In this document: in pieces, positions 30,344 to 41,684 of the stretch
Layout of the letters: each line of letters begins with the position of its first letter
How positions within the stretch are numbered: position 1 is the stretch's first letter
Origin: Calliopum simillimum
Lineage: Eukaryota; Arthropoda; Insecta; Diptera; Lauxaniidae
Direction: 5' to 3'
Length of the DNA: 64,000 bases
Assembly: GCA_951812925.1 (NCBI GenBank)
Contig: OX638368.1
Coordinates: forward strand, 120,737,309 to 120,801,308
Translations under genes and position numbers: made by a program
The notes under the pieces: model-generated
The model's input: only the letters and a program-made list of their open reading frames with translations
The model's database searches: none
What the model was told of the DNA's origin: nothing

Positions 30344-31073
30344 TCAATATGCTCTTGGCTTATTTTAAGAAAGGGTGAGTCCCAAGGGGGATTAAAAGGA
30401 GGAAATATACCCCTTACCTGTCACCCTTCTCTTAAAAAATTTTTTTTTGGAATTTAAGAAGACTGTAAGCTTAAAATTGATAAATATATTGTAAAACGTT
30501 GCAGAATGTAAAGAAATAAAAATATTTTTTTTTCTCAAAAACTGCTACAGGAAAAAATTCATAGAAAAAAAACTTCTCAAAAAAAGAAGTAGGGACTTTG
30601 TATTTCGATTAAGCATACTTGGCCACATATTATATTGAAAAATAATGGAAATCAGAATATGTATTTTTTTTTTTTAAATGTCAAAGTTTGCAATTTTTCC
30701 ATTTTTACCATTTTTTTTTTAATATTTGAAAAATCACTATAATTCACATAAAATCAGCAAACAAAAAAAAAAATATTTTTAACAAAGTAGAAATAATATA
30801 CTTTCTAACTATATGCTACATTAGTAGATCGGGCTTAAAACAAATTAACTAGAGCGTTTATCCAGCAGTTCCTAATTTTAAAAGTTCTGTAGAGCATTTT
30901 TTCTGTTTAAAGTCCAACTTTGGGCTCACTGTGTTGCCAAACCAAAACAAAATTTTAAACTTTTATAGTTTTTTTTTCCGTCCCTAAGTATTATCTGACG
31001 ATTGGCGTAAAAATTTTTTAAATCCATAGCACTTTCAAATTTTACCTATTTATGGCCACAATCTCCCATTGTG

Positions 31074-31413
31074 CGGCGTCGCAAAACGCATAGAACTCAA
31101 CAGAAGAATTTATTTGAAAATCTATCCATCTAGAGACTTTAATATGGTTGAATGATCGGTAATTGGAAACAAATGCCTGCCAATGGTGAAGAGTTAAAGG
31201 CTTAAGGGTTTCGTCCCATTCCGTTTTTTCAAGCCAAATTTTTTGCATAATGATTTTAGCCGTAATAACAACTGGAGCTAACCAGCCGGCGGGATCAAAA
31301 AGTTTTGCGATAATAGACAAAACTTCCCTTTTTGTATAAGAAGTTTTCACTTCAAGAGGATGTGTACTAAAATAGAAGGAATCAGTTTTAGCATTCCAAG
31401 ATATTCCTAACAT
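31074..31413 (-). pseudogene. BEL/Pao RT-RNase H connection
   Basis: It encodes MLGISWNAKTDSFYF, TKREVLSIIAKLFDPAGWLAP and VEFYAFCDA, the classic BEL/Pao segment between the reverse transcriptase and RNase H. The last residues carry the first RNase H aspartate (FCDA). The frame is then broken by the Transib. Confidence 0.85.
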
Positions 31414-31473
31414 TTTTGCAGTACTTTTGTCATCAAGTTCTAGGAACTCAGAATCAAGAAGATCACTTGAGGG

Positions 31474-32223
31474 TTAATCTTGGATTATATCTTTTAGATT
31501 TGAGGTCCACTTTTTAAAGATGAATCCGGCGGATCTCAAAACTTCAATAAGTTGACTTTTAGCCTCTTGAGCACCTGCTAACTCATGTGCTCCTGCTAAT
31601 GCATCATCTACGTACATGTAGTGACGCAAAATTGTAGAAGCCAGGGGATAAGATTTGCTAACGTCTTCTGAAAGCTGTAAAAGTGTCCTATTCGCAAGGT
31701 AAGGAGCACAATTTACGGCGAATGCGACTGTCTTTAATTCGAAGTCACGAATTACTTCTTCTAGAGAGTCCCGAAAAACTATTCTCTGATAAGATAAATC
31801 ATATGGATTTACAAGGATTTGGCGGTACATTTTTTCAATGTCCGCATTGATTACGTACCTGAAAAATCTCCACTTGAGAATAAGAGTAGTGAGATCTGTC
31901 TGTAAGACAGGACCAGTATGTAGAATGTCGTTTAGACTAAGGCCATTAGCCGATGGGCTTGATGCGTTAAAAACTACCCTAACTTTGGTTGTTATACGAT
32001 CTGGTTTGAATATAGCATGATGAGGGAGATAAAAAGTGGGCATATTCATTACCCGATTGGTACTGACTTCTTCTATATGGTTTGGGATTAGATATTCTTT
32101 TATCACTGGATCATATCCTAGCTTGAGCTCAGGTTTCCTACACAGACTACGCTCATTCCTCTGAAATTGGCTTAAAGCTACATGTCTGGACGGACCTAAT
32201 GACATTTCACCACTAAATTCCAA
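31474..32223 (-). pseudogene. BEL/Pao reverse transcriptase domain
   Basis: The open stretch of 249 codons has KVRVVFNASSPSANGLSLND, then DIEKMYRQILV (first catalytic Asp), and HYMYVDDALAG (YVDD box), all as in BEL/Pao RT. A stop at 31,474 separates it from the connection domain. Confidence 0.88.
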
Positions 32224-32240
32224 CTTAAATGGTAATTTGA

Positions 32241-32828
32241 CTACATATCGACCAGCATATCGTCAGCATTACGGTAGGTGGTGCTTTTAAACAAATCTTC
32301 ACAATAGGTATCTGCGGCAGATAAAGGCTTAGTTTTGGGAATCTCTTCAGTTTCCCAAAATTTTTTTATCTGTTGGTCGAGAGAGATTTCAGTAAAAAAT
32401 GATGAGCTTTTAGATGTGTTATAAGAATAAGTTACAGGACCTGTCAAGATCCACCCGAAAATTGTTTCTTGTGCTACTAAGGATCCCAACACATTTCTGA
32501 AAATACCGCTTCGCAAAACTGTAGGGTATAGATCGCCCCCTATCAACAAGTCTACTTGAGAACTTTGATAAAAGTTTGGATCTGCTAAGATAATATCGGG
32601 TAACTCGGCAATGCCACGGGGATCAATATTGAATGAAGGAAAATTACCTGTTAGGTTTGGCAAAATAAATGCATTGATGGATAGTTGGATTGACAAATCT
32701 AAAGGTGAACCGAATATAAGATTGCACAATTTGTTGGTCTGTGCGCTCACAGAGTCGTTAAGCCCTGACACTTGAGCATTGATAGATTTAAAAGGTAATT
32801 GTAGACGATTACGAAGACGTTCCGACAA
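32241..32828 (-). pseudogene. BEL/Pao aspartic protease region
   Basis: The frame encodes SERLRNRLQLPF, then DLLIGGDLYPTVLRSG and ETIFGWILTGPV, the retropepsin-like (DUF1758-type) region that lies between gag and RT in BEL/Pao elements. The catalytic DTG-like part (ALIDPEGTF) lies just upstream near 32,830-32,850. Confidence 0.8.
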
Positions 32829-32968
32829 AAAAGTCCCTTCAGGGTCTATTAACGCTCGAATTGTGTAAACGACTTCTAGGTGAATGATATTTATTATGGC
32901 AGTGCCTAATAAAACATTTTTAGGTGTTGATACGAAAAAGCTTTGCAGGTTGGTAGAATTTTGAGAAT

Positions 32969-34429
32969 TTAATTGTGCATTCTTCGATGTACTTGGTAAA
33001 GTGGACTGTATAAAGGTTCCAGACGATTGCGCTGAGTTGGCTGTGATAGCTTCATTAGATTCCGACGATGGAGATAAATAGCATTAGAATTGGAGCTATG
33101 ATTTTGGTTATATGCACCTTTCGATCGATTTTGATAGTTGGAAGTGTTTGCCTTTTGATTGGATTTCAAGTGGAGTAAGGTATTGTGTCGTTTTTTACAC
33201 ACAAAACAGTTGTCAGCACTTTGACAGTCTTTAATCTGATGAACAAAGGCCAAACAATTAAGACAACAGTTTAACCTCTTCATAGTTGAAATTCTGTTAC
33301 TAACACTCATTTGTAAAAATCGGGAACATAATCTTAAAGGATGTGATCCATTACAAAGTTTACAGGAGGAGTTATTATTAAGCTTTGAATGAAAAGTTTT
33401 CACTGGTTTAAATTTATTCGATGATTGAGATTGTGCTGAACTAAAATTTTTTGTAATTGATTGAGACCTGTACTCTGAGATCGGAGCACGAATATCTAAA
33501 ACTGTTTCTAGCGTATGGTATCTATCAGTTAAAAATTGATCCATGCCTTTCCATTTCGGGATATCAGAGTTTCGACTTATGGACTGCTCCCAAAAGGATA
33601 AAGTGACCTCAGGAAGCTTAGTAGAACAGGGATAAGCAATAATGGGGTTCCAGTTAGTGATTTCAATTTGGTGTAGTTCAAGAACAGAAATTGAATTATT
33701 TATTTCGCGTTGAAGTGTTCTAAGCGCAGAACCCGATTCTCTGGTTATTCGTTTTAGGTTAAAAAGGACCTCAAGTTGATTATTAATGAGAATACGAGGA
33801 TTCTCGGACTGTGTTTTCAAATTCTCCCAAGCTAAAGAAAAACCCTCGATAGTTAAAGGGACCTTCTGAACAATTTTCTTTGCTTCCCCTATCGTTTGTT
33901 GTAAAAGGTGATGTATGACTTCGACCTTACTTAGACGAGAATTATTTATATAAATCGCTGTAAAAAGATCTCTAAAAGTAGGCCAAGAAAGGTAATCACT
34001 AGAAAATGGATCTATATCACACGGAGGGTCGTGGACATTTGAAGACTGATGAGTTTCTTTATTTGGAATAGGTGGAGAAAAGTTGGGTTCAGATTTTGGA
34101 GTTAATTTTGCTATAAATTCGGTTATTTTAGATAGACAACGCACAAACGCCCGATGTGATTCCCTATATTTAGATTTGATAGCTACAACATCGATTACCG
34201 TTTCCGTTTCATCAACTTTTATCTTTCCCTTATCCGAGTCATCTTCCTTTTCACCTCGGGTGTCTTTCGATTTAGCAAGTCTTGGCTTCAAGAAATGCAC
34301 GAGACATGCATCATAAGTTGATTTAACTTTTCGCCAAGTATCTTCGAATTCTGCCTGTTCGGATTTCGTCCGTACTGTATACAACCTCAAATATAGCCGA
34401 AAACCGAGATATTTCGCTTTGAGTTTCAT
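32969..34429 (-). pseudogene. BEL/Pao gag with zinc knuckles
   Basis: It is a frame of 486 codons. The C-terminal part carries clustered CCHC-like knuckles (CKLCNGSHPLRLC; CCLNCLAFVHQIKDC; CFVCKKRHNTLLH), which bind nucleic acid in BEL/Pao gags. A frameshift near 33,060 gives a foreign tail (EPLYSPLYQVHRRMHN), so gag no longer reads into the protease. Confidence 0.85.
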
Positions 34430-34479
34430 GGTGTGATTTTAAAGTTAACTTAACTTTGCAGAGAAATATTGCAGATGAA

Positions 34480-34863
34480 CATTTGATAACTCAATTCAAA
34501 GCCAAAAATCATGTTTTTGCACTTTTTTAACTTTTTAGGTAAAGATATCTCCAACAAAAAAAAAAAAAAGATATCGTTATCAATTTAATTGAGTTTTCAA
34601 GAAAAAAGCTAGGGCTATTAGCTGTCACACCAGATTTTACGGCTTAATATTACCTTGTCTTGTTATATAACTTCAAAAATAGGAAAAAAGTGGTGTCCTT
34701 TAATCTTTTATGTAAGGATATCTCAAGGTCCAGACGTAATAGAGCAATTCTAAGACCGGTTTCGGATTAAGCATCAAAAATCACATCTAAAATGACTTTT
34801 GCTGTTTCCGGTTTTTGTTAAAAATGGATGGTGCGATTTTTTTTTTTAAATGGATGGTGCCAT
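34480..34863. repeat. Dispersed repeat family, copy B
   Basis: Related to 12,990-13,440 and 45,600-46,080 through CTTGTTATATAACTTCAAAAA (34,660-34,680) and neighbouring words. Non-coding. Confidence 0.55.
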
Positions 34864-34867
34864 ACCT

Positions 34868-34963
34868 TTTATATATATATATGTACGTATGTATGTATGT
34901 ATATACAATATATATACATATATATATGACACATCTATACATATATAAGTATATATATACACG
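34868..34963. repeat. TA/GTAT microsatellite
   Basis: Simple repeat of TATA, GTAT and ATAC words. A second piece (35,613-35,663) lies on the other side of the element at 34,964-35,606, so one array was split by it. Confidence 0.85.
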
Positions 34964-35606
34964 TTAGGGTGGGCCAAATTGTATGGAGGAAATTTTATCG
35001 ACCTCGGCTACCCCCCAATGTGAAAGTTCATTCAATTCTATGAATATTTACCCAAAGAACTATATCTCTGCGTTCGACTTTAGATCAGCGCATTTTTGAT
35101 CGAAAATTGTACCTTTCATCAATATTTTTTTTGTTTTCATACTAAATTTTAAAAATTTTTATGAAGACAAAAGTAATGTCATTATATAATTTGGCTGGTA
35201 TTCTGTCAGTAATCAATTAAATTGGGTTTGTTTACATAAAAAGTTTACTTGATAGAGTGGAATTGATGCTATATATTTAAAAAAATGATATGGGTCAAAT
35301 AGCCGATTATTATGACCGACTTTCAAAATAAACGATTCATATTTTTGGATGAATTTTTTCAAACAAAATACCAACCTAGGCTGAAAGTTCATTCAATTCT
35401 ATGAATATTTGCCCAAGGAACCATACCTCTACGTTCAAGTTTAGTTCGGCGCATTTTCGATTGAAAACTTTACCTTAATTTTCAATTGAAAATGCGCCGA
35501 ACTAAACGCAGAGGTATAGTTCCTTGGGCAAATTTTCATAGAATTGAATGAACTTTCACATGGGGGGGGGGTAGCCGAGATCAGTTTTCAAATCGGTCCA
35601 CCCTAA
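34964..35606. mobile_element. Inverted-repeat element with TTAGGGTGG ends
   Basis: It starts TTAGGGTGGGCC and ends GGTCCACCCTAA, flanked by TACACG (34,958-34,963; 35,607-35,612). The phrase TTCATTCAATTCTATGAATAT occurs at 35,022 and 35,391 and inverted at about 35,540, so the right half is itself a palindrome around 35,477. 643 bp, no ORF. It inserted into a microsatellite. Confidence 0.75.
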
Positions 35607-35663
35607 TACACGTATATATATATATATGTGTACATAATATGTATATATATATACTCAAAAAAT

Positions 35664-36860
35664 CGTTAAAAAAATGAAAATGTCGAAAAAAAAACAGCTG
35701 GACGTTCGATTTCGCGGTTCGCGGATTTTGATACATTATCCCTGAAAAAAAACCCGGGTGGTATTTCAAAAAATTAAAATTTGTTAAAAACCACCGTGTA
35801 CTACATATGATATTTTGCGGCAATTTTGCTAATGTCGATATAGAAAAAATTCATAGAATTCGTATTAATTACCCGATACTATACAATTATAGCTTGTTAG
35901 AAAGGTATTTCAATTTGCTATACGATAAAATTATGCTTTGACTAATTTAATTAATTGCCTGAAACCTCAACTTTAATTTGACCTCTCTTGCCGTGAAACT
36001 TCATAGTGTTTGTTCTTATGACCAATGGAAGGATTTCAGGGGGCGGCATCAACGAAAATCAGAAAATCGTAAAATAAGTGCATGCCTAATGCGCATTCTC
36101 CTTTTCCTTATGATTCCTTACAGCTTGTCAAAAGACATATTCACTTTATAACGGAATGCTACAAAAAATGGCGTATGGGTTACAAAAGAGTTGGAAATTC
36201 TTGAGAGAAAGTTCTTAGATGGTGTATCAACAAAAATTTTCAATATAGAATAAAGACGTTCTCTAATCAAATTGTGCCATTAATGTCTGACGCTTTTAAC
36301 TTAACCAAAAAAGTTTGCACGAAAATGTCTTATTCTGATAACGATGTCATAAAAGTTATATATGACTCTCAAAATAACCTCTCCTGGATCGATTCATATT
36401 ACCTTTCCCCATTGGGAATTGAAATGATGAGCCCTCTGACTGACTCAGTGTGTGCCCTTCTGCCTTTTTATCAGCATTCAGAACATGTCTTTAAACTTGG
36501 TTGATTGTTTTTTTGATAAACGCTTTAATTTTTTATGCTATGCTTTGAATTGTTTGCTAAAAAACGCATTATCTTATTCCTAAGATTTTTTCTGAACTAT
36601 AATTTATTGTTTTTAGTTTCTAAGTTCTAGTTCAATTTTATTTTTAGTTATAAGTTTTAGACATTTCGTCATATTAAGCGTTTTATAACTCCCTGAGCAT
36701 AAGCTCTACTTAATCTAATATGTCACTATGTTGAATTTTCCTTTAACAGTAAGAGTGCCTTACATTATAGCTCTCAGTTTTTTTAAATGTATTGTATGAA
36801 CTTAATGAACTTTTTAAGTTGTACTAAAAGACTCCAAAAAATTTGAACTGAATTGAAAGT
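35664..36860. other. Unassigned spacer downstream of IR-5
   Basis: No known family is seen. A 76-codon open frame (36,274-36,504, plus) has no recognised domain. Composition near 35,690-36,120 is less AT-rich (GGACGTTCGATTTCGCGGTTC), which may mark an old mobile-element piece. Confidence 0.35.
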
Positions 36861-37076
36861 CATAAACTTATTTTATTTTTCTAAGAGTTAGTTTTGTTCA
36901 TAATTCTTGATTACAAATAAGCGTCAAAAACCTGAAACATCAATAACTCTTAATTTCATTTCATTTCATTTTATATAATAAATCATACAGAACGTACTGT
37001 GTTACATTTGATCAATAAATCTATAAATAAGGTACTAAGTTTATCCCTTCAGCCTGGAGCTGGTGGGATAATATAC
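36861..37076 (-). promoter_or_regulatory. 3' flank/3'UTR of IR-5 with hairpin
   Basis: The 27-nt stem-loop found behind IR-2 and IR-6 recurs at 37,043-37,069 with one changed base. The rest aligns with the flanks of those genes. Confidence 0.55.
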
Positions 37077-39200
37077 TTATTTCTCAAAAAATGTACTCAC
37101 AAATAATTCTAATGAAAAAACGATTACAGAAACAAGATATCCAATCCCAAGCATTGCCCATCCAAAACTGAAATACGATAAGTCCAGCGCATTGAATAAC
37201 TGCTCATTATCAACGAAAAAATGCAGAATTCCTGCCTCAATACCATCCCGGGTGAGGTCATTAAAAGCCTTCTCCATCAAACCCGCCTCGAAAGCCTTTA
37301 AAAGTAGATTCTCCATTATTTCTTGATATGGCGAAGTGAATGGCAGAAGGAAACCATCAACCATGGTACTGATCTCTACTTTGAGCAAACGCACACGTGG
37401 GGTACGCAGGAAATATTGTTGAGGAGAATAAAAATCATATATCAACTGTGATACTAAATTTATATGGGAATTGTTAAGTTGACGCTGATCTTGCTGAATA
37501 GTATTATAATCGACCATGATCATTTTAGCGCGTAATTGAGGATCATCAGGAAAAAATGGTAAAAAATATTCAACCATATTAATGGAATATGGTGAGGCAA
37601 TGACATCATCGTAGCTATTTAATTGTGGTTCATAAATCGGGGTTGTTAAAAAACTGGTCAAAAGTGTTGTATACGAATTTGTCACAAGAAATCCGAATAA
37701 AATTTGCAGTAAATACATCAATATTAATTGTTTTTTACGATGTTTTGGTTGTACAGCATTTTGGGAAAACATTATTAGTGCTAAGGCTTGTAGTAAGGAA
37801 TATATAAATGCATAAGACTCATGTTGAAAATGACGCAATAGAGATTTGTCGGTATTCTTATTTACACCAAATTCTACATTTTCGTAAGCAACAGCGTTTA
37901 TATTAATATCTGCTGGTTTGGTATCGGAAACATTTCTTTCCTCCTGCCGGTCGATACCAATGGTCTTATGTTTTTCACTGCCAGAAAGACATTTTTTATT
38001 TTTTTTCTTATCATCTGTAGTTTTAAAATATTTAATTGATTTGCTTTCAAAAATGGCTTTGCATTTTTCATATTTGCTTCCAAGAGATCTTGAAATTTTT
38101 CGAAACAAATGAACAATTTGTAAACTTAAATAGTTCCTAGCAATAATGGTTATTATATTTGTGGCATTTTCAGCATTTTGTCTATTTGTAGTAGAGTTTT
38201 GCATTTTTTGCCGTAAATTATCACCCATATAATACAAAAATGCCACAATGAGTACGTAAGTGACTAAAGTTATCCACAAAATTTTATCAAATGGCGCCAA
38301 CAGATAATGCGATACATTTATTGGTTTGGCATGCGGCACTAGCAGATAGAGTTTAAGCAAAGTAAAAGTAAAAGTTATCAGCCATTGTTCATTGTGCATA
38401 GCATAAGGATGCGCTGTTATATCAATGTGACCTTTTTTTAAAGCATTGATCATTTCCTCGAAGTTGATGGCAGCGGGATAAGGTGGTGGCAGCGTAACTT
38501 CTTCAATGCTTGCATTATAATGATTAATAAAAAACAAAAATATTTTCATAAATTGTCCTGTGTGCACCAAGCGTCCTTTACGATTTATATACTGAAATAC
38601 TGCAGGTGGATTCATACCTAAAGGTGTACGTATGGGTTGTCCCAAAAAATCGCCAGGTAGCACTAAACGAAAATAATCCTGTGTATTATGTACCATAATG
38701 GCATGGGCTTTGGGAAAAGGCCGATAACTGGCAAAACGCAGTTGTTTGGTCGCTTGGAAAGCAAAAAGTGCCATGACCCGCGTATAACCTTGTGACCAAC
38801 ACCAATTGAAAAGCCATTGCAGCTGCTGAAGTTCCATTATGGGCTGCTGCACAATGAAAAGCAATTTTGTTTCATGCATTCGATGGAGCAGTTGATTGAT
38901 TAGCTTCAGTGGCTCCTTGTCTTCTGTTGAGTTCTTGAGATGGACTATTGTCATCAGCTGTTTCTTAAATGCGTATATTAGTCGGTAGCTTATGTTGCCA
39001 GTTATCATGAGTTGTGGTAGCTGTGTTGGCATTAAATTATGCGATTTCTCGAGGTTTATGAAAATATTTGTTTCAATATCTTGTAATAAATTGAGTTCAT
39101 GAATTTTTTCTTGCACCTTCGTTGGGTCGATTGCATTTGTACTGTATTCTTGCATCATAAATAATATGACAAAAATTTTAATTAAATACTTTGTATACAT
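37077..39200 (-). CDS. Divergent ionotropic receptor, IR-5 (707 aa)
   Basis: Full-length subfamily A receptor. It has a signal peptide 1-23, S1 about 185-300, M1 305-328, a long cytoplasmic loop (329-461), pore segment 462-482, M3 491-517 (FGFLVTNSYTTLLTSFL, with Thr where others have Ala), S2 about 525-670, and M4 674-700. No lesions. The segment around the pore (SLLRHFQHESYAFIYSLL) is identical to IR-4 of the other subfamily, a sign of local sequence exchange. It is the most distinct of the subfamily A copies (VILFMMQEYS; HINLVSQLIYDFYSPQQ; EISTMVDGFLL). Confidence 0.9.
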   Translation of the reverse strand: MYTKYLIKIFVILFMMQEYSTNAIDPTKVQEKIHELNLLQDIETNIFINLEKSHNLMPTQLPQLMITGNISYRLIYAFKKQLMTIVHLKNSTEDKEPLKLINQLLHRMHETKLLFIVQQPIMELQQLQWLFNWCWSQGYTRVMALFAFQATKQLRFASYRPFPKAHAIMVHNTQDYFRLVLPGDFLGQPIRTPLGMNPPAVFQYINRKGRLVHTGQFMKIFLFFINHYNASIEEVTLPPPYPAAINFEEMINALKKGHIDITAHPYAMHNEQWLITFTFTLLKLYLLVPHAKPINVSHYLLAPFDKILWITLVTYVLIVAFLYYMGDNLRQKMQNSTTNRQNAENATNIITIIARNYLSLQIVHLFRKISRSLGSKYEKCKAIFESKSIKYFKTTDDKKKNKKCLSGSEKHKTIGIDRQEERNVSDTKPADININAVAYENVEFGVNKNTDKSLLRHFQHESYAFIYSLLQALALIMFSQNAVQPKHRKKQLILMYLLQILFGFLVTNSYTTLLTSFLTTPIYEPQLNSYDDVIASPYSINMVEYFLPFFPDDPQLRAKMIMVDYNTIQQDQRQLNNSHINLVSQLIYDFYSPQQYFLRTPRVRLLKVEISTMVDGFLLPFTSPYQEIMENLLLKAFEAGLMEKAFNDLTRDGIEAGILHFFVDNEQLFNALDLSYFSFGWAMLGIGYLVSVIVFSLELFVSTFFEK

Positions 39201-39339
39201 TTTTAGTTCTATTTTGGTAAGAAGAATTTTGCATTGATTTAATTATATTTTTTGTATTTATATTGTAATTTTTTACCTTTGATTTTTTACATCCAAGTGA
39301 AGCCTTTAATGATTTATCGCACATTAGAATAGAAGCTGA
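39201..39339 (-). promoter_or_regulatory. IR-5 leader with 68-bp 5'UTR intron
   Basis: Inr-like TCAGCT (39,334-39,339), ATGTAA (39,287-39,292), donor GT at 39,275-39,276 and acceptor AG at 39,209-39,210 (TACCAAAATAG/AACT). The start-stop uORF is kept. Confidence 0.58.
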
Positions 39340-39785
39340 TGGTTAAGCATTTTTGTAAACGTTGTGATTTCTTATTTGCACTGTATGTACTACATTGAAA
39401 AACCCCACGAGTCTTGCAGTAATGTTGGCAACCGTACAATAATTAGGCATATATAATAGTTGTTCTATTATTTCAATGGTTCTAATATTTACTATGGTGC
39501 CTGTAATATAGGGGAACTGATGCTATTGTGGTATAGCTAATGTTTAGGTGGAATTTGAAAGAGAACAGTTAGATCAATTTCAGCCAAATTTTTTTAGATT
39601 GATCATTGAAGTAATGGCTATAGAATATATTTCAATAAAATGTGTGCAATTTCATTAAAAAAAATCTGAAAAAAGTCAAAAAAGCTGTTTTCAAAAAGTT
39701 GGCAGGTAATGTGGTATATATGGTGGCGCAATGTGGTATATATACTGATCAATACTTGTAGCGTGGGCTGGTAATGAGGTACATA

Positions 39786-41108
39786 CGGGGTGTCTAACAA
39801 AAGTTCGCTTAGTTGAATTGAAAAAACTTTTAAATTTATTTTTTTAAATTTTTAAATTTATTCTTCATGTATTTGTATTTTTTCAACGTAATCGCCATTT
39901 ATTTTGATAAATTTTTAAAGTCGATAAATCCATCTTGAAAAACAGTCTTCAAAATCGGCTTTTTGCAGTTTTGCAATTTCATCATTAACCGCATTTATTA
40001 TCTTCTCATTGCTGTTGAAGACTCTCCCTCTCAAATTTTTTTTTATTTTTGGAAACAACCAGAAGTCTCAAAGCGCTAGATCTGGGGAATAAAGAGCTGG
40101 ACGAATTTCTTCGACGCCAGAAAGAAAAATAAAATCGGTCGTTTTTTCAGCAGTGTGCGCTGGCGCATTATCGTAATGTAGAAAGTAGCAGCGTAGCTCC
40201 TTTTTTTGGCGTTTTCCCAATAAACTTTGGAAAACTTTTGGTAAGCAGGTTTCAGTATATCACTTAGCAGTAATCGTCTGACTTTTTTTCAAAGGACTAG
40301 CAGCTACAACTTTCTCTCTGTTGAAGTAAACTGACATCATTACTTTTGTTGCTGACTTTTTTTTTGCTTTACTTTAACAGGTCGACTTGCACTTTCTGGG
40401 CTCCATACCATGGATTATTGTTTGGTTTCAGGGTTGTACTTCTAAAACCATGCTTCATCACCTGTTACAATTTTCTTGAAGGTAGTAGTCCCTCCGTTTT
40501 TGAATTTTTCAAGAAAATACTTAGCAAAACGCACACATGCCTCTTTTTGAGCATCACTTAAAATTCTAGGAACCCATCGTGCAGATTTCTTCGCGTATCC
40601 AAAATCATTATTTAATATTTACGATACAGCCATGGCATTCAAGCCCAGTTCCTCAGCAATGATTTCCTGGGTTAATCTTGGATCTTCGTCAATTTTAGAC
40701 TTAACCAGCGCTACACATTCATAATCAGTCGAAGATTTTGGGCGGCCTTCTCGAGGTTCGTCCTCCACAGAAAAATTACGTGCCTGGAATCTTCGGAACC
40801 ACTTTGAAATAGTCAAGAGAGATGGCGCATTAACTTCAAATGCTATTTGGCATTCATTAAATATTTCCATAGGTTTGAGCTTACGTCGAAATCCAAAAAG
40901 AATAGCAAACCGAATCTCTTGCTGCGTTGGCATTGGAAATCTGCTGACATTGGTTCACGAATTTCACGTTTTCTTCTCTCCATTTTGACCGATCTTCTGA
41001 AAATTAAAATGATATATCGTAAGACTATAAAAAATAATACGCAATTTTTTGATTTACTTAAAATTTATAACATGACACCAACTAAGCGAACTTTTGTTAG
41101 GCCCTACG
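39786..41108 (-). mobile_element. Mariner-like transposon, decayed (1.3 kb)
   Basis: The ends share CTAACAAAAGTTCGCTTAGTTG in inverse orientation, with TA at the borders. The minus strand carries a helix-turn-helix part (40,619-40,933) and, in other frames, the catalytic motifs GDEAWF (about 40,455), HYDNAPAHT (about 40,165) and SPDLAL-DFWLF (about 40,090), the three aspartates of a mariner transposase. Several stops and frameshifts disable it. It sits inside the element at 39,510-41,679. Confidence 0.85.
40619..40933 (-). pseudogene. Mariner transposase N-terminal (HTH) fragment
   Basis: It encodes two helix-turn-helix units (TISKWFRRFQARNFSVEDEPREGRPKS region, then DPRLTQEIIAEELGLNAMAVS) that bind the transposon ends. 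It is cut by a stop and followed by catalytic motifs in broken frames down to about 39,860. Confidence 0.82.
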
Positions 41109-41684
41109 TATAAGTAGGGTTATGTGGTATACTTAACCATACAACCAAATATAAAGTTTGAAAGGTATGAAACAAGTTCATAATAACATTTACATTGGTT
41201 TTCAAACTCATAGTTCTTATTGAAAAATAAACAGCCATCAAATAACTTTAAGAATATCAAGAAATGTTCATATACCACATTAGCGAATCCGGACTATACC
41301 ACCCTGGCCAATTTTTAGAAATTACAAAATTCTATAAATAAAATGGGAAACTTTATGAATTTACACAGTTAGACACTTATTTCGCAATGCTTAGCACTTA
41401 CCTTCATTGAATATAAACAAAACTTTACCAAAAAGCAACTTTTTCTTAACAAAATTTTTTTTGCAAAAAATCCAGAAACAAAAATCAACCACACGCGACT
41501 TACGTTTCGTTCAACTGAGATCGGAAAAAATTTTGATTGGTCCATGACAGCAACACATCCCAGGTTTTTCATGTTTTCTAACAGGATAAAAGCAGTCATG
41601 TTCGCAGGTTCTTTCCCAAATCAGAGATATGCGATCATACCACATTGAAAAACTATACCACAATAGCATCAGTTCCCCTAATAT

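Larger units (their letters stand above)
29020..31073 (-). mobile_element. Transib DNA transposon, copy 2 (2.05 kb)
   Basis: CACAATGGGAG (29,020-29,030) and CTCCCATTGTG (31,063-31,073) are flanked by a perfect CGGCG duplication (29,015-29,019; 31,074-31,078). Removing one duplication restores the reading frame of the host retrotransposon. The layout is the inverse of copy 1: tandem 121-bp units (four, starting near 29,440, 29,560, 29,682 and 29,803), then the transposase fragment (30,011-30,343, minus). It is the cleanest of the three copies. Confidence 0.93.
26885..34495 (-). mobile_element. Decayed BEL/Pao LTR-type retrotransposon, LTRs not found
   Basis: Minus-strand pieces run in the order gag (zinc knuckles), aspartic protease, reverse transcriptase with YVDD, RNase H and integrase, which is the BEL/Pao order. 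Several frameshifts and stops break the polyprotein, and a Transib (29,020-31,073) is nested inside. I could not find LTRs: the left end breaks the receptor spacer at about 26,881, and upstream of gag the sequence merges with a dispersed repeat at about 34,495. The element is not active. Confidence 0.85.
39510..41679. mobile_element. TIR element AGGGGAACTGATGC, with nested mariner
   Basis: Both ends carry AGGGGAACTGATGCTATTG in inverse orientation (39,510 and 41,679), and the insert is flanked by AATAT (39,505-39,509; 41,680-41,684). Upstream blocks of other receptors read through this point. Without the nested mariner the element is about 0.85 kb, and it contains repeated GTGGTATA words (39,711; 39,731; inverse near 41,275 and 41,640). 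No transposase of its own is visible. Confidence 0.82.

Noticed and set aside
26888..34863. Inverted TATGGCACCAT words as terminal repeats of the BEL/Pao element
   Set aside because: Only 11 bp, offset from the gag side by a separate dispersed repeat, and no target duplication.
36274..36504. 76-codon plus-strand frame
   Set aside because: No motif recognised; it could be a decayed piece of a mobile element but nothing supports a gene.
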